Shown here piece by piece: positions 1 through 8,647 of a stretch of DNA of 64,000 nt. The position numbers and the translations under genes were made by a program. Origin of the DNA: Halioglobus sp. (GTDB lineage Bacteria; Pseudomonadota; Gammaproteobacteria; Pseudomonadales; Halieaceae). Where the stretch lies: contig JAGRIE010000010.1 of NCBI GenBank assembly GCA_020443425.1, positions 1 through 64,000 of the forward strand. Direction: 5' to 3'. The stretch's first letter is position 1; the number at the start of each line of letters is the position of its first letter. The notes under the pieces were generated by a model. It was given only the letters and a program-made list of their open reading frames with translations, ran no database searches and had not been told where the DNA came from.

Positions 1-506
1 ATCACGCTGCGTATCCACAGCTCGGATATGTTCTCGATATCCGGCTTCAGGTAGGGGTGCTCTTCAAACACGCTGTGAAACACCAACTCGCCATACAGCG
101 CGAACGGCACGGTGGAGAGGCCCACGGTTCCCATGAAGTCCTGCCCCGGCGCCAGCACTTGGGCGAGTATCGGGTTCCTGGGAAAGTGCTCGTGAATGAA
201 CAGAAACCCCTCTACCAGCTTTGTCCCCGCGTCGTCGAAGCGCTCGATATGCCGGGCGGTCTCCTCCCCCAGGCGGATACCCTCGCGCTGGAAGGCGGCG
301 GAGAGTACCTCGTATTTGCTGCTGAAATAGTTGTACACCGTCTGGCGCACAATGCCCGACTCCTGGGCGATGAGCCGCATATTGGTTTTCTTCAGCCCGT
401 ACCTGCTGAGGCAGGCGATGCCTGCGTCCATCAACTTCTCGCGCGTGAGCTCGTCGGACGGTGCCTCGGCTGCGCCGCCCTGCCTCACCGTGCGTTCAAT
501 GGCCAT
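1..506 (-). CDS. TetR/AcrR family transcriptional regulator (C-terminus cut by window edge)
   Basis: The frame opens at ATG 506 and runs off the left edge after about 168 residues, so the ligand-binding end is missing. The N-terminal third is a typical TetR helix-turn-helix: a helix around residues 22-45 followed by the recognition segment ending in VYNYFSSKYEVL. The remainder is helical with no recognisable effector signature. It is divergent from the Rieske oxygenase at 734, and the spacer carries TGTCG-type inverted repeats, so it probably represses itself and that oxygenase. The regulator family is clear; the ligand is unknown. Confidence 0.88.
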   Translation of the reverse strand, partial: MAIERTVRQGGAAEAPSDELTREKLMDAGIACLSRYGLKKTNMRLIAQESGIVRQTVYNYFSSKYEVLSAAFQREGIRLGEETARHIERFDDAGTKLVEGFLFIHEHFPRNPILAQVLAPGQDFMGTVGLSTVPFALYGELVFHSVFEEHPYLKPDIENISELWIRSV

Positions 507-550
507 ATCTTGTCTCCGGCGGTGGGATAGACCGTGGTTGCGCGGGGCGC

Positions 551-616
551 TTGACGGCATGCGACACTTACCCATAATATGTCGCCAGTTGTGCGACACA
601 TTTTACAATAGTGTCG
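551..616. promoter_or_regulatory. Candidate promoter and TetR operator between divergent regulator and oxygenase
   Basis: TTGACG (551-556) and CATAAT (573-578) are separated by 16 bases and point at the oxygenase. Overlapping the expected start site is a perfect inverted repeat TGTCGC-N7-GCGACA (580-598). A second pair CGACAC-N11-GTGTCG (594-599 / 611-616) shares one arm, and another GCGACAC lies at 561-567. Repeated half-sites in a divergent TetR spacer are typical of operators; binding itself is inferred. Confidence 0.5.
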
Positions 617-733
617 TATCGCAATGAAAGCGATTATCACGGAGACCGGGGGTGGCGCCACGCGGTAGCCCCCAGCGCGGCGATATCGCATCTTCCATCA
701 TCAACCCGGGGCATGACCCTGCAAGGATAGCAA

Positions 734-1876
734 ATGAACTCGATGGAACAGGGCCTGGCCGAGCAACTCACCGCACGGGTGCTGGATCTGGTGAGCGCCG
801 ACACCACGGAGATGGCCGATGCCGTGCTGGAGGTCGATGCCGCCTTCTACACCGACGAGTCGCAGTGGCGCGCGGAGTGCGAATTCATGGCGCGGGTGCC
901 GGCGGTGGCCGCCCCCACAGCGATGCTGCGCGAGCCCAACCAGTATGTCGCGCGCACGGTCAACAACAACCGCCGCATCCTGGTCACCCGCGATGAGGAC
1001 GGCAGGGCCCACGTCTTCCTCAACGCCTGCCGCCACCGTGGCGCTGTCATCGTCGCCGATGGCGAGGGCTGCCAGAGTCGGTTCTCCTGCCCCTACCACA
1101 ACTGGACGTACGCCAGTAACGGTGAACTGAAAGGCATCCCCTTCCAGCAGGGCTTCGAGGGCATGGACAAGAGCACCCACGGCCTGCTGGAGCTGCCCAG
1201 CGAGGAGAAGTACGGGTTTATCTGGTACACCCTCGATCCGGCGGCCGGCATCGATGTGGACGAGTGGTTCGGCGATTTCGCCACCGAACTGGCGCAGTGG
1301 AACTACGCGGATTTCGAGTACATCACGCACCGCCACTATGAAGTCCCGGCCAACTGGAAAAATGCGCTGGAGGCCTTCACCGAGTTCTATCACTTCCAGT
1401 TCGTGCACGCCGATTCCATCGTCGGCCAGGGCACCATCTCCAATGTCACCGGCTTCGACGCCTTCGGCTATCACTCGCGCATGCTGTCGGCGCTGGTATC
1501 CATCCGGGAGCTGAAGGACAACCCGCAGCCCTTCTTCGGCAGCCAGCACCTGGGCGTCATCTACAATGTGTTCACGAACCTGATTATCGCCAACTCGCCG
1601 ATAGGGCTGGAGTTCCTGCACTTCATGCCGGGTGCGGCGCCGGACAAAGGCATGCTGTTCTATCTGGGCATGGCCAATACGCGCATTGAGGACAACGCGA
1701 CTCGCCAGGGCTATGAATCACTGTTTGAGAATATGCAGAAGGTGGTCAGTGAGGACCTGGAGGTGATCACCGCCTGCACCAACGGCCTGCAGAACGGCCT
1801 GCCGGGGATCGTCATCGGCCGCAACGAGCCCGGCACCCAGCACTTCATCAAATCCATCCAGGCCGCATCGCAGTGA
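734..1876 (+). CDS. Aromatic ring-hydroxylating dioxygenase, Rieske alpha-subunit type
   Basis: 380 residues, the usual size of a Rieske non-haem iron oxygenase large subunit. The Rieske [2Fe-2S] ligands are visible as C99/H101 and C119/H122 (CxH-17-CxxH). The mononuclear iron site has the E-F-Y-H220...H225 signature, with a plausible acidic ligand near residue 340 in a SEDLE segment. Such proteins insert dioxygen into, or demethylate, aromatic or quaternary-amine substrates using electrons from a separate reductase. No reductase or beta subunit is adjacent, so the substrate cannot be told. A start at the second methionine (743) is possible. It is divergent from a TetR gene that probably controls it. 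Confidence 0.9.
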   Translation: MNSMEQGLAEQLTARVLDLVSADTTEMADAVLEVDAAFYTDESQWRAECEFMARVPAVAAPTAMLREPNQYVARTVNNNRRILVTRDEDGRAHVFLNACRHRGAVIVADGEGCQSRFSCPYHNWTYASNGELKGIPFQQGFEGMDKSTHGLLELPSEEKYGFIWYTLDPAAGIDVDEWFGDFATELAQWNYADFEYITHRHYEVPANWKNALEAFTEFYHFQFVHADSIVGQGTISNVTGFDAFGYHSRMLSALVSIRELKDNPQPFFGSQHLGVIYNVFTNLIIANSPIGLEFLHFMPGAAPDKGMLFYLGMANTRIEDNATRQGYESLFENMQKVVSEDLEVITACTNGLQNGLPGIVIGRNEPGTQHFIKSIQAASQ

Positions 1877-1879
1877 AAA

Positions 1880-1909
1880 AGGGGAAAAAAGGGGACGGAG
1901 GCTTTTTTT
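1880..1909. repeat. Dispersed repeat core (GGGGACGGAGGC flanked by A and T runs)
   Basis: A-rich run, GGGGACGGAGGC, then a T-run, starting directly behind the oxygenase stop codon. The same core occurs four more times at 5963-6125, and a degraded relative lies at 3047-3072. It is a short intergenic repeat resembling REP-like elements mobilised in trans; no transposase is present in this window. Confidence 0.6.
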
Positions 1910-1953
1910 GACGGGGGGACAATCCACCCGCGGCGTTCTGACCCTGCCCCCGA

Positions 1954-2955
1954 TTACCTGAACTGGAAGTTCGCCGCCGTGAAGGCGTTATAGGTGCGCT
2001 CGAGATCTTCCGCAGTCGCCGCCATCGGGGCGATGATGTGGGTGTGCACACCGCCGTCCGCATCCGCCTGGATGCGGGCGCGGATCTCGTCTTCCGTACC
2101 GATGATCGCAATCTCGTCGATCAGCGCATCGGTGAGCGCGCCGGCGGTCTTCTCGCGATCCTTCTCGGCCCAGCCTTCCCGGATGGTACTGGCAGCCTCC
2201 TCGTAGCCGGCCCAGGCCAGGAACTTGTTGTAGACCGGGGTGGCGTAGTACGGGCCGAAGGCGGCGCGGAAGATCTCCCGGCCCATGGCTTTGTCATCGG
2301 TGCACAACACCATTGCGCGGTTCACCACTTCAACGTCCTGCCAGTTCTTCCCGGCATTCTGCGCGCCGCGCTTCAGCGCCTCCATCATCTTTGGCAGGGC
2401 GCCCTGCGGCCACAGGTTGAAAATAACGCCGTCACCGACCTCGGCCGCCATCTCGATCATCTTCGAGCGCAGCGCGCCGATATAAATCGGCGGCGGGTTT
2501 TCGGCCGGCGCCTGACGGTAGCCGCGGCTGTACAGTGTCTCGCCCTTGAAATCGGTTTTCTCGCCCTTGAGCATCTGTCGCACCAGCTGCGCGGTTTCCT
2601 TCACCCGGGTGAGCGGCTTTTCCAGCGGGATGCCGTTCCACTGCCCCATGATGGTCTGGCTGGAAGAGCCGAGGCCCATTACGAAGCGACCCGGAATCAC
2701 CTGGCTGATCACATCGGCCGATGCCGCCAGCACGGAGGGGCTGCGGGTGTACACCGGTGTCACCGCCACACCGATTCGGATCGTGCTGGTGTGGTGCCCC
2801 ACTGCGGCGATCTGGGTGAGGGTGTCGGGCGCGCCGGCATCGCTGAACCAGGCGTCGGAGATGCCGTTGTCCTCGGCCCATTTCAGGCGCGCGATGGTGT
2901 CGGTAATCCTGGGGCCGGCGGGCAGTGTGATGGCGATGCGTTGTCGTGGCGTCAT
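1954..2955 (-). CDS. LLM-class (luciferase-like) flavin/F420-type oxidoreductase
   Basis: 333 residues from ATG 2955, which begins MTPRQRIAITLPAG. The open frame extends much further upstream, but that part is low-quality sequence unlike the family. The fold signature of bacterial luciferase-like monooxygenases is seen in the N-terminal strand, the LAASADVISQVIPGRFVMGLGSS segment and the IYIGALRSKMIEMAAEVGDG segment that packs against the flavin or F420. The family oxidises a wide range of substrates with reduced flavin or F420, so the reaction cannot be assigned. It is convergent with the Rieske oxygenase. Confidence 0.86.
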   Translation of the reverse strand: MTPRQRIAITLPAGPRITDTIARLKWAEDNGISDAWFSDAGAPDTLTQIAAVGHHTSTIRIGVAVTPVYTRSPSVLAASADVISQVIPGRFVMGLGSSSQTIMGQWNGIPLEKPLTRVKETAQLVRQMLKGEKTDFKGETLYSRGYRQAPAENPPPIYIGALRSKMIEMAAEVGDGVIFNLWPQGALPKMMEALKRGAQNAGKNWQDVEVVNRAMVLCTDDKAMGREIFRAAFGPYYATPVYNKFLAWAGYEEAASTIREGWAEKDREKTAGALTDALIDEIAIIGTEDEIRARIQADADGGVHTHIIAPMAATAEDLERTYNAFTAANFQFR

Positions 2956-3046
2956 GGGATATCCCCGGTTTCTGGCAAATTGAAAGCAGGCCCGAGTATA
3001 TGCCAGTGCGGCGACAGGGGGAAACGCGCAACGGCCCCCGGCACAG

Positions 3047-3087
3047 GCAAAAAGGGAAAAAAGGGGCGCAGCCCGTATTCGATACGG
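3047..3087. repeat. Degraded dispersed repeat with adjacent palindrome
   Basis: A-runs and GGGG as in the 1880 repeat, but the GACGGAGGC part is replaced by CGCAGC. It is followed by a palindrome CCGTAT-TCG-ATACGG at 3073-3087. The rest of the 285-base gap 2956-3240 shows no convincing gene. Confidence 0.35.
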
Positions 3088-3240
3088 ACCGGCTATACTC
3101 CGCACACGTCGAGCCACTCGCCCCCGGGCTGCCCGATTGACTGCCGGGCAGGGCAACGCACCCGGCCACCTGGCGGTGAGGCCGGGCCACGGTGTCGACA
3201 AGCCAATCGCAGCGATGCGGTTTAACCTGCACAGGGTGCA

Positions 3241-3777
3241 ATGACGATGCGAAAACGATACGGTCACGGTCTTACTGCACTCTCCTGCCTGCTGCTGGTT
3301 GCATGTGGCACTTACTATCACAACGTGTCGTACCTGCCGCAGGCGGATGACCCGGGCTGGCCTGGTGGCGTGCATGCCTGTGCTGCCGGGAAAATACAGA
3401 CCACCGGTATCTTTCACGAACCGAAGAAGTACGAATCCGCATTCGGTATACCGCTACCCTACAACTACAACAACCAGCTACCGCTGGTATGGCTGGCAAT
3501 AGACAGCGAGCTGCTCAAGGAGAAAGCGTGCAGCGCGGGGCTGGTTGAACTGGAGGGGGAAACAGGGCAGACAATACCCGCCGAGCGCGTGCACGCCAAC
3601 CTGTCGAGCGCCTACAATGGCTACGATGTGTTCTGTTACTACTATTTCCCCGCGAGCGTGCTGGCTGAAAACACCTACACCCTGAAGTTCAATGCGGCGG
3701 ATACGCACTGCCCCATCCCGGACATGCATGTGAGCAGAACCGAAAAGACGGGGTATCGCGCTGAACAGTTGCAGTGA
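3241..3777 (+). CDS. Putative lipoprotein of unknown function
   Basis: 178 residues. The N-terminus is a bacterial lipoprotein signal: positively charged start, hydrophobic core, and a lipobox LLVAC with the lipidated cysteine near residue 22. The mature part has aromatic and beta-strand character, four further cysteines and no motif I recognise. The same-strand neighbour at 3959 is also a small lipoprotein, and the two may be envelope proteins of related use. Function unknown. Confidence 0.72.
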   Translation: MTMRKRYGHGLTALSCLLLVACGTYYHNVSYLPQADDPGWPGGVHACAAGKIQTTGIFHEPKKYESAFGIPLPYNYNNQLPLVWLAIDSELLKEKACSAGLVELEGETGQTIPAERVHANLSSAYNGYDVFCYYYFPASVLAENTYTLKFNAADTHCPIPDMHVSRTEKTGYRAEQLQ

Positions 3778-3958
3778 GTAAAAAAGGGCCCGGAGGAAAG
3801 CGTGCTGGCCAATACGGCCATACGCTTTTAAACTCCACGGCACCGACAGTAACTGTCCGCAATTTTGGCTTTCGCGGGCGCAGCATCCAGGGTGCGGCGA
3901 ACCGGTTCCCGCCGTTGCCGGGAACGCGCAAGACGCAGCACAGACCAATCCATCAGCA

Positions 3959-4555
3959 ATGGGCACGCGAATGACAAACCACCCCTGCCGCCTGGCGGCA
4001 ACACTACTGGTACTGCTGGCGTTTATCGGCGGCTGCGCGACCGCCCCGAAGGAGCAGCCGATGGTCCCGTTCACGATGGACGGCGGCGCCAACGGCGATT
4101 TCCGCGGCCCCAGCCACTTCGTGATTCTGGATGATGAAACGGTCTGGCACCTTCAGGAGGAGCGCATCAAGGATTACGTCTCCTATCTGCTCGCGTACCG
4201 TGGCATTACCGAGGTCGATTCCGAGGAGGAAGCCGACTACCTGGTGTTTGTTAAGTACATTGATGTGGCGCAGAATGAGCAGCTCCAGCAGTTGAACCTC
4301 ACCGCCGTATCCAAGCGCGTCTTCAATGCGCTGGGAGAACTGCGCCCGAGTTGGGTTGCGCTGTCGGTGCACTATGGCGAGACACCGGCCCCCGACCAGA
4401 TGCTGCCGATGCACACCCTCTCTCTGCGCGATTTTGTCGGCGGCAATCCCAGCCCGTATCAACAGTCGATAGGCTACCGCGTGGACGCACCGGCGGTTCT
4501 GCGCCTGATGGAGAAAGTCGAAGGCGGGCAGCACAGCGCGGCTGACGGTGAATGA
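3959..4555 (+). CDS. Putative lipoprotein of unknown function
   Basis: 198 residues if started at ATG 3959; ATG 3971 gives an equally good signal. The lipobox FIGGC places the lipidated cysteine at residue 26 of the longer form. The mature protein contains a YLVFVKYIDV segment resembling the core strand of small outer-membrane-associated lipoproteins of the DUF4136 kind, but the likeness is weak. A GC-rich hairpin without a T-run follows the stop (about 4555-4574). Function unknown. Confidence 0.7.
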   Translation: MGTRMTNHPCRLAATLLVLLAFIGGCATAPKEQPMVPFTMDGGANGDFRGPSHFVILDDETVWHLQEERIKDYVSYLLAYRGITEVDSEEEADYLVFVKYIDVAQNEQLQQLNLTAVSKRVFNALGELRPSWVALSVHYGETPAPDQMLPMHTLSLRDFVGGNPSPYQQSIGYRVDAPAVLRLMEKVEGGQHSAADGE

Positions 4556-4714
4556 CGGGGTGGGCCGCCCCGTTCCCCGCGCGGTAGCCAGCCGCAGTTA
4601 ACGGGCCGCGCCCCGCTTTTGCCCGCTTCTCCCGCTCCGGGTCGCCCATGGCGCGCAGTGCGCAGAAAGTGTAATCTCTGGCTAAAAATAATCACTGCTC
4701 GCGCTGGAACAATC

Positions 4715-5938
4715 ATGAAACTGAATACGACACGTTTATACCTGCTGGGCAGCCTGCTGGCGTGCAGCGTCCTTGTCATCAGCTGTGACAGTTCCAATTC
4801 CAATTCAAACCTGTCGCTGCCGGCGCCCGAACCGGTAGCGCCGACGCCGGTTGATCCCGCAGAGATTTCCACCACTGCCGAGTGGTCCGCCGCCACGACC
4901 TCCCTCACGCTGGATGTGTCGATATCCAATTTCACAGCCACGCGCGTGCGGCTGTATCCGCGCGGGATCGACGGCGACTGGGTGGAGACCGATGACTCCG
5001 CGCCGTTTTCCTTCACCATTGATATCGCCGATTTCACACCCGGCGACTACCCGATGCTGGTCATCGCAGACAACGGCGACACCGAGGTTGAAAAAAGCGA
5101 GACAGTGACGATAAACGGCTGCAACCGTGAGCAGACGCTGTGCCTACGCAGCTACGACCAGGTGCGCTTTGTCACTACGCACAACGCCATGTCGAACGCG
5201 ATGGATGGCTGGAACCAACCGAACCAGAACCTGAATGTTCCGGCACAGCTGGAGGCCGGTGTGCGCGGGCTGATGCTGGATACCTATCGCGCCGGCAGCG
5301 AGAACCAGTTCGGCCAGATACAGGTGCCGGATGCCGACCCGGACGCCAGCTACCTGTGCCACGCCCTGTGCGCGCTGGGCAAGCAACCGCTGGTGGACGG
5401 CCTGCTCGAGGTGCGCGAGTTCCTCGACAACAACCCGGGCGCGGTGATCACCTTTATCCTCGAGTCCTACCTCAGCCACGAGCTCACCGCGCAGGCGTTC
5501 GACGAGGCGAACCTGACGCACTACACCTATGTGCACACCGGGGATGCCTGGCCGACACTGGGCCAGATGATCGATGCCGGCACCCGGCTGGTGGTACTGC
5601 AGGACAAGTCCGTCGACCCCGACTACCCGTGGCTGATGAATGTCTGGAGCCACGCGTTTGAAACCCACTATTCGGCGGCGACGCCGGCAGATTTCTCCTG
5701 TGCGGTGAACCGCGGCGATACCGGCAACGACCTGTTCATCTTCAACCACTTCCTCACCGGTATTTTCGGCTCACCGGATCTGGCCGAACAGGTGAACTAC
5801 AACCCGGAACTGCTCGACCGAATCCGGGAATGTGAGGCCTTCCACGCGGTGCCGGCGAATTTCGTCACTGTCGATTTCGTCGATATCGGCGATACGATTC
5901 CCGCCGTGAAAACACTGAACGACAGCGGCGGCTTCTGA
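4715..5938 (+). CDS. PLC-like phosphodiesterase, lipoprotein
   Basis: 407 residues from ATG 4715, which is followed by a lipoprotein signal ending in LVISC. An in-frame ATG at 4619 would put a charged stretch in front of the signal, so it is rejected. Residues about 40-125 look like a small beta-sandwich domain. From about 140 the protein carries the X-domain pattern of phosphatidylinositol-specific phospholipase C-like enzymes: VTTHNAM with the catalytic-type histidine, QLEAGVRGLMLDTY, and later PLVDGLLEVREFLDNNPGAVITFILE. Members cleave phosphodiesters of inositol or glycerol lipids. The substrate here is not determinable, and its location should be the cell envelope. Confidence 0.8.
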   Translation: MKLNTTRLYLLGSLLACSVLVISCDSSNSNSNLSLPAPEPVAPTPVDPAEISTTAEWSAATTSLTLDVSISNFTATRVRLYPRGIDGDWVETDDSAPFSFTIDIADFTPGDYPMLVIADNGDTEVEKSETVTINGCNREQTLCLRSYDQVRFVTTHNAMSNAMDGWNQPNQNLNVPAQLEAGVRGLMLDTYRAGSENQFGQIQVPDADPDASYLCHALCALGKQPLVDGLLEVREFLDNNPGAVITFILESYLSHELTAQAFDEANLTHYTYVHTGDAWPTLGQMIDAGTRLVVLQDKSVDPDYPWLMNVWSHAFETHYSAATPADFSCAVNRGDTGNDLFIFNHFLTGIFGSPDLAEQVNYNPELLDRIRECEAFHAVPANFVTVDFVDIGDTIPAVKTLNDSGGF

Positions 5939-5962
5939 GGCGACCGGCGAGCGCGGCGCCAC

Positions 5963-6125
5963 AAAAAGGGGACGGAGGCTTTTTCGATGCAGCAAAAGGC
6001 CCCAGACGGCAAAAAGGGGACGGAGGCTTTTTCGATGCAGCAAAAGGCCCCAGGAAAATGCCTCCGTCCCCATTTTTACGATGCAGACAAAGGCCCGAGA
6101 AAAATGCCTCCGTCCCCATTTTTAC
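5963..6125. repeat. Compound repeat: four GGGGACGGAGGC cores, two in each orientation
   Basis: Two 42-base direct copies (5963-6004 and 6011-6052; period 48) each consist of AAAAAGGGGACGGAGGC, a T-run, then CGATGCAGCAAAAGGCCCCA. They are followed by two inverted cores (about 6055-6077 and 6100-6125). A third copy of the CGATGCAG...AAAGGCCC segment lies between the inverted cores and keeps its original direction. The last core abuts the stop codon of the minus-strand gene at 6122. The array fills the gap between two convergent genes and could fold into long hairpins, acting as a bidirectional terminator. Confidence 0.85.
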
Positions 6126-7690
6126 TGGGGCTGGTGCATGCCGATGGAGGGGGTGAGGGGCACTTCGTCGCCGAAGTAATCGGTTGCGGGGGCATCGACG
6201 ACGCCCTGGCCGGCGGCGAAGGCGGGTGAGCTGGTGGGGATGCGGAAGGCGGTGCCCGCTTCGAGGCGGCCTGCGCCACGCCACATCACATCCTCGAACA
6301 GCGGGTCACCGACCACCTGCTCGGTGCCGGAGGGCGGCAGGTTGTAGAACAGGTTATTGCTGCAGCGATCACCGCAGGCCAGGGCGTCCGATTGCGGCGT
6401 TGTCGCATAGACGATGTTGTTGGCGAACAGCAGGTCACCGGCATTGTGGATGCGCGATAATTTGCTGAGTTCCAGCGCCGTGTGCGGGTGGGGCATCACA
6501 AAGGTGTTGTTGTAGATGCGAATATCGTCAAACGTGCCGATAGTCGGGAACTTGCACGGCGACACGTTCAGCACCTTGCCGTCATCAATACTCAGGTTGT
6601 AGCGCACCAGTGCGTCATGCGGCTCGTCGTCGCTGCACAGGAGGATGAAGCCGCCCTCGTTGTTGTGGCTGTAGTTGTACTGGATGACGGTGCCGGCCTG
6701 CCGGTTATCAATGTCGAAGCCGGTGCCGTCGCAGCCATCGTCGGGGCTCTGCCCGAAGCGGTAGCCGGAGACTTCATTGCGCTGGATCAGCGTGTTGTTC
6801 GCATTCCAGGCCCAGATGCCGGCGGCGCAGTTGCGCTCCTCGCTGCGGTAATCCCTGCCCGCGAGGTTACCGACGGTGACCACATTGTCCTCTATCACTG
6901 CGCCGGATGTGCTGTGGGCGACGATGGCATCCCCCTGCAGCCGCTGCAGGGTATTGCCGCGAATCACGATGTTGGTGCCGCCGTCGGGCCAGGGCTGTGC
7001 CGCCAGCGGCCGCGTCTTGGCCGAGGAGCCGATGAAGAAGATGCCGCTGCGGCCGACATCCTCGATCCGGTTGTTCTCGATCAGCACGCTGTCGAACTTC
7101 GCCTCGGGGCCGCCGAGCGAACGGCTGATGATCGCGCCGCCGGATTTGGCAGTGCCGTTGAAGCCTACCGGTCCGGTCACGTCGTGGATGTACAGGTCCC
7201 GGATCTCGACACCGGTCACCGGCCCCGCCAGGGCCGTCAGGTAGACACCGCGGTGCGGCTCCTCGAGATCGCCCGGGTTGGTGAGTTCGAGGTCGCGGAC
7301 CACAATATGCGACATGTCCTCCAGGTGTACGGCCGCCGTGTTGGCGCCGGCGGCGTCGATCAGCGGCAGTGCGCCCTCGCCATAAGCGCCGATCACGATA
7401 CGCTGCTGTGCTGTTCCTGAACCCGTCGGTTTCAGCATACCGGTGCAGCGGCTACCGCGCCGCAGCAGCAGGTGCGCGCCCGGCTCCAGTGTGATCGAAC
7501 TGGCGGCGTCGAGATCGTTCCACGGCGCGCCCTGGCTGCCATCGCCGGACGTGGCGGCATCGCAGTCGATATAATAGGCGATGTCCGGGCCACCCGGGTG
7601 GTTCGACGAACCGTCGCTACAGGCGCAGAGGAACACGAACGGCAGCAGGCCGAGCACAGCGGCCCGGGCAGGAATTCTGGTCAGTCTCAT
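6122..7690 (-). CDS. Secreted right-handed beta-helix lipoprotein
   Basis: 522 residues. The N-terminus has a lipoprotein signal with lipobox FLCAC. The mature protein is a ladder of strands with the rhythm of parallel beta-helix repeats: IVIGAYGEG, HIVVRDLELTN, GVEIRDLYIHDV, SVLIENNRIEDV, NIVIRGNTLQRL, GAVIEDNVV, NTLIQRNEV, then the C-terminal NTFVMPH and DLLFANNIVY turns. This is the fold of polysaccharide lyases, epimerases and pectate-lyase-like proteins (NosD/Beta_helix families). A catalytic set cannot be assigned. A second beta-helix protein lies at 9276. Confidence 0.83.
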   Translation of the reverse strand: MRLTRIPARAAVLGLLPFVFLCACSDGSSNHPGGPDIAYYIDCDAATSGDGSQGAPWNDLDAASSITLEPGAHLLLRRGSRCTGMLKPTGSGTAQQRIVIGAYGEGALPLIDAAGANTAAVHLEDMSHIVVRDLELTNPGDLEEPHRGVYLTALAGPVTGVEIRDLYIHDVTGPVGFNGTAKSGGAIISRSLGGPEAKFDSVLIENNRIEDVGRSGIFFIGSSAKTRPLAAQPWPDGGTNIVIRGNTLQRLQGDAIVAHSTSGAVIEDNVVTVGNLAGRDYRSEERNCAAGIWAWNANNTLIQRNEVSGYRFGQSPDDGCDGTGFDIDNRQAGTVIQYNYSHNNEGGFILLCSDDEPHDALVRYNLSIDDGKVLNVSPCKFPTIGTFDDIRIYNNTFVMPHPHTALELSKLSRIHNAGDLLFANNIVYATTPQSDALACGDRCSNNLFYNLPPSGTEQVVGDPLFEDVMWRGAGRLEAGTAFRIPTSSPAFAAGQGVVDAPATDYFGDEVPLTPSIGMHQPQ

Positions 7691-7785
7691 AATTGAATGC
7701 TCTTATCGGGTTATATCAATTATCGGGCACCTTCCCTGCGCCAAAGGATATGCGAGAATAGTCTGGAAAACAAAGGACATAAGCA

Positions 7786-8271
7786 GTGACACGGATACTG
7801 ATCTTCGGCAACTCCGGCTCCGGCAAATCGACACTGGCCAAAACGCTGGCCGGCGAGCACGGGCTGGCACATCTCGACCTCGACACCCTGGCCTGGCTCC
7901 CCACCAGCCCGCCGCAGCGCATGCCGCTGGCCGAGTCCCGCGCCGCCATCGACGCCTTCATGGCAGCCGGCGACCGCTGGGTGATCGAGGGCTGTTATGC
8001 GGACCTGCTCGCATTCGCCGCCGCGCAGGCCGAGCAGGCGATCTTTATGAACCTGCCGGTGGCGGCCTGTATCGAGAATGCCCGCCAGCGCCCCTGGGAG
8101 CCGCACAAGTACGCCTCCAGTGCGGAGCAGGACGCGAACCTGGACATGCTGATCGACTGGATCGCGCAGTACCCGACCAGGGACGACGTGTTCTCCGAGG
8201 CGGCGCACAAAGCGCTGTATGCGGGTTTCCGGGGAGACAAACTGATGTACACCAGCAACCAGCGCAACTGA
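7786..8271 (+). CDS. P-loop kinase-like NTPase (adenylate/shikimate-kinase-like)
   Basis: 161 residues from a GTG start at 7786, preceded by AAAGGA. The N-terminus is a classic P-loop, ILIFGNSGSGKST, followed by HLDLDTLAWLP, the substrate-binding type segment of small nucleotide and sugar kinases. Proteins of this make-up are usually annotated adenylate kinase or topology-modulation (FlaR-like) protein. The length is that of a single kinase domain. The phosphate acceptor is unknown. Confidence 0.8.
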   Translation: MTRILIFGNSGSGKSTLAKTLAGEHGLAHLDLDTLAWLPTSPPQRMPLAESRAAIDAFMAAGDRWVIEGCYADLLAFAAAQAEQAIFMNLPVAACIENARQRPWEPHKYASSAEQDANLDMLIDWIAQYPTRDDVFSEAAHKALYAGFRGDKLMYTSNQRN

Positions 8272-8368
8272 AGCACTCGGGATTGAAGCGCCCGCTGCAA
8301 GTGGCAAAGTCCTGCGCAACGGCACCGAATGCAGTACCATGGGCTCCCTTCACACCCCGGCGCCCCCC

Positions 8369-8617
8369 ATGAAACTACTCGTCCGCAATCTCGCCCGCAC
8401 AACCACCGAGGAGGAGCTGAAAGCGCTCTTTGAACAGTTCGGCGCCGTGCAGTCCTGCCACCTGGTCAGCGATAGGGAGACCGGCGGCTCCAAGGGTTTC
8501 GGTTTCGTGGAGATGCCGAAACCGGGAGAGGCCAAGGCGGCACTGCAGAACCTGAACAATCGCACCGTCGCCGGCAACAAGATCCGGGTGAAAAAGGCCG
8601 AGAAGAAAGCCCCCTGA
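8369..8617 (+). CDS. RNA-binding protein with a single RRM
   Basis: 82 residues from ATG 8369 (an upstream in-frame ATG at 8339 adds ten unlikely residues). It is almost wholly one RNA recognition motif: RNP2-like KLLVRNL near the start and RNP1-like KGFGFVEM near residue 46. A short basic tail KKAEKKAP follows. Bacterial proteins of this type bind single-stranded RNA and are often cold-induced. It sits 30 bases ahead of the HAD gene and may share its transcript. Confidence 0.9.
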   Translation: MKLLVRNLARTTTEEELKALFEQFGAVQSCHLVSDRETGGSKGFGFVEMPKPGEAKAALQNLNNRTVAGNKIRVKKAEKKAP

Positions 8618-8647
8618 CAGACGGCCGATATCGATTACAATCCCGCT

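Noticed and set aside
1-530. 157-codon plus-strand open frame at the left edge
   Set aside because: It is opposite a clear TetR helix-turn-helix on the minus strand.
5963-6125. Possible CRISPR array
   Set aside because: The intervening segments are nearly identical rather than unique, two of the four cores are inverted, and no cas gene is present.
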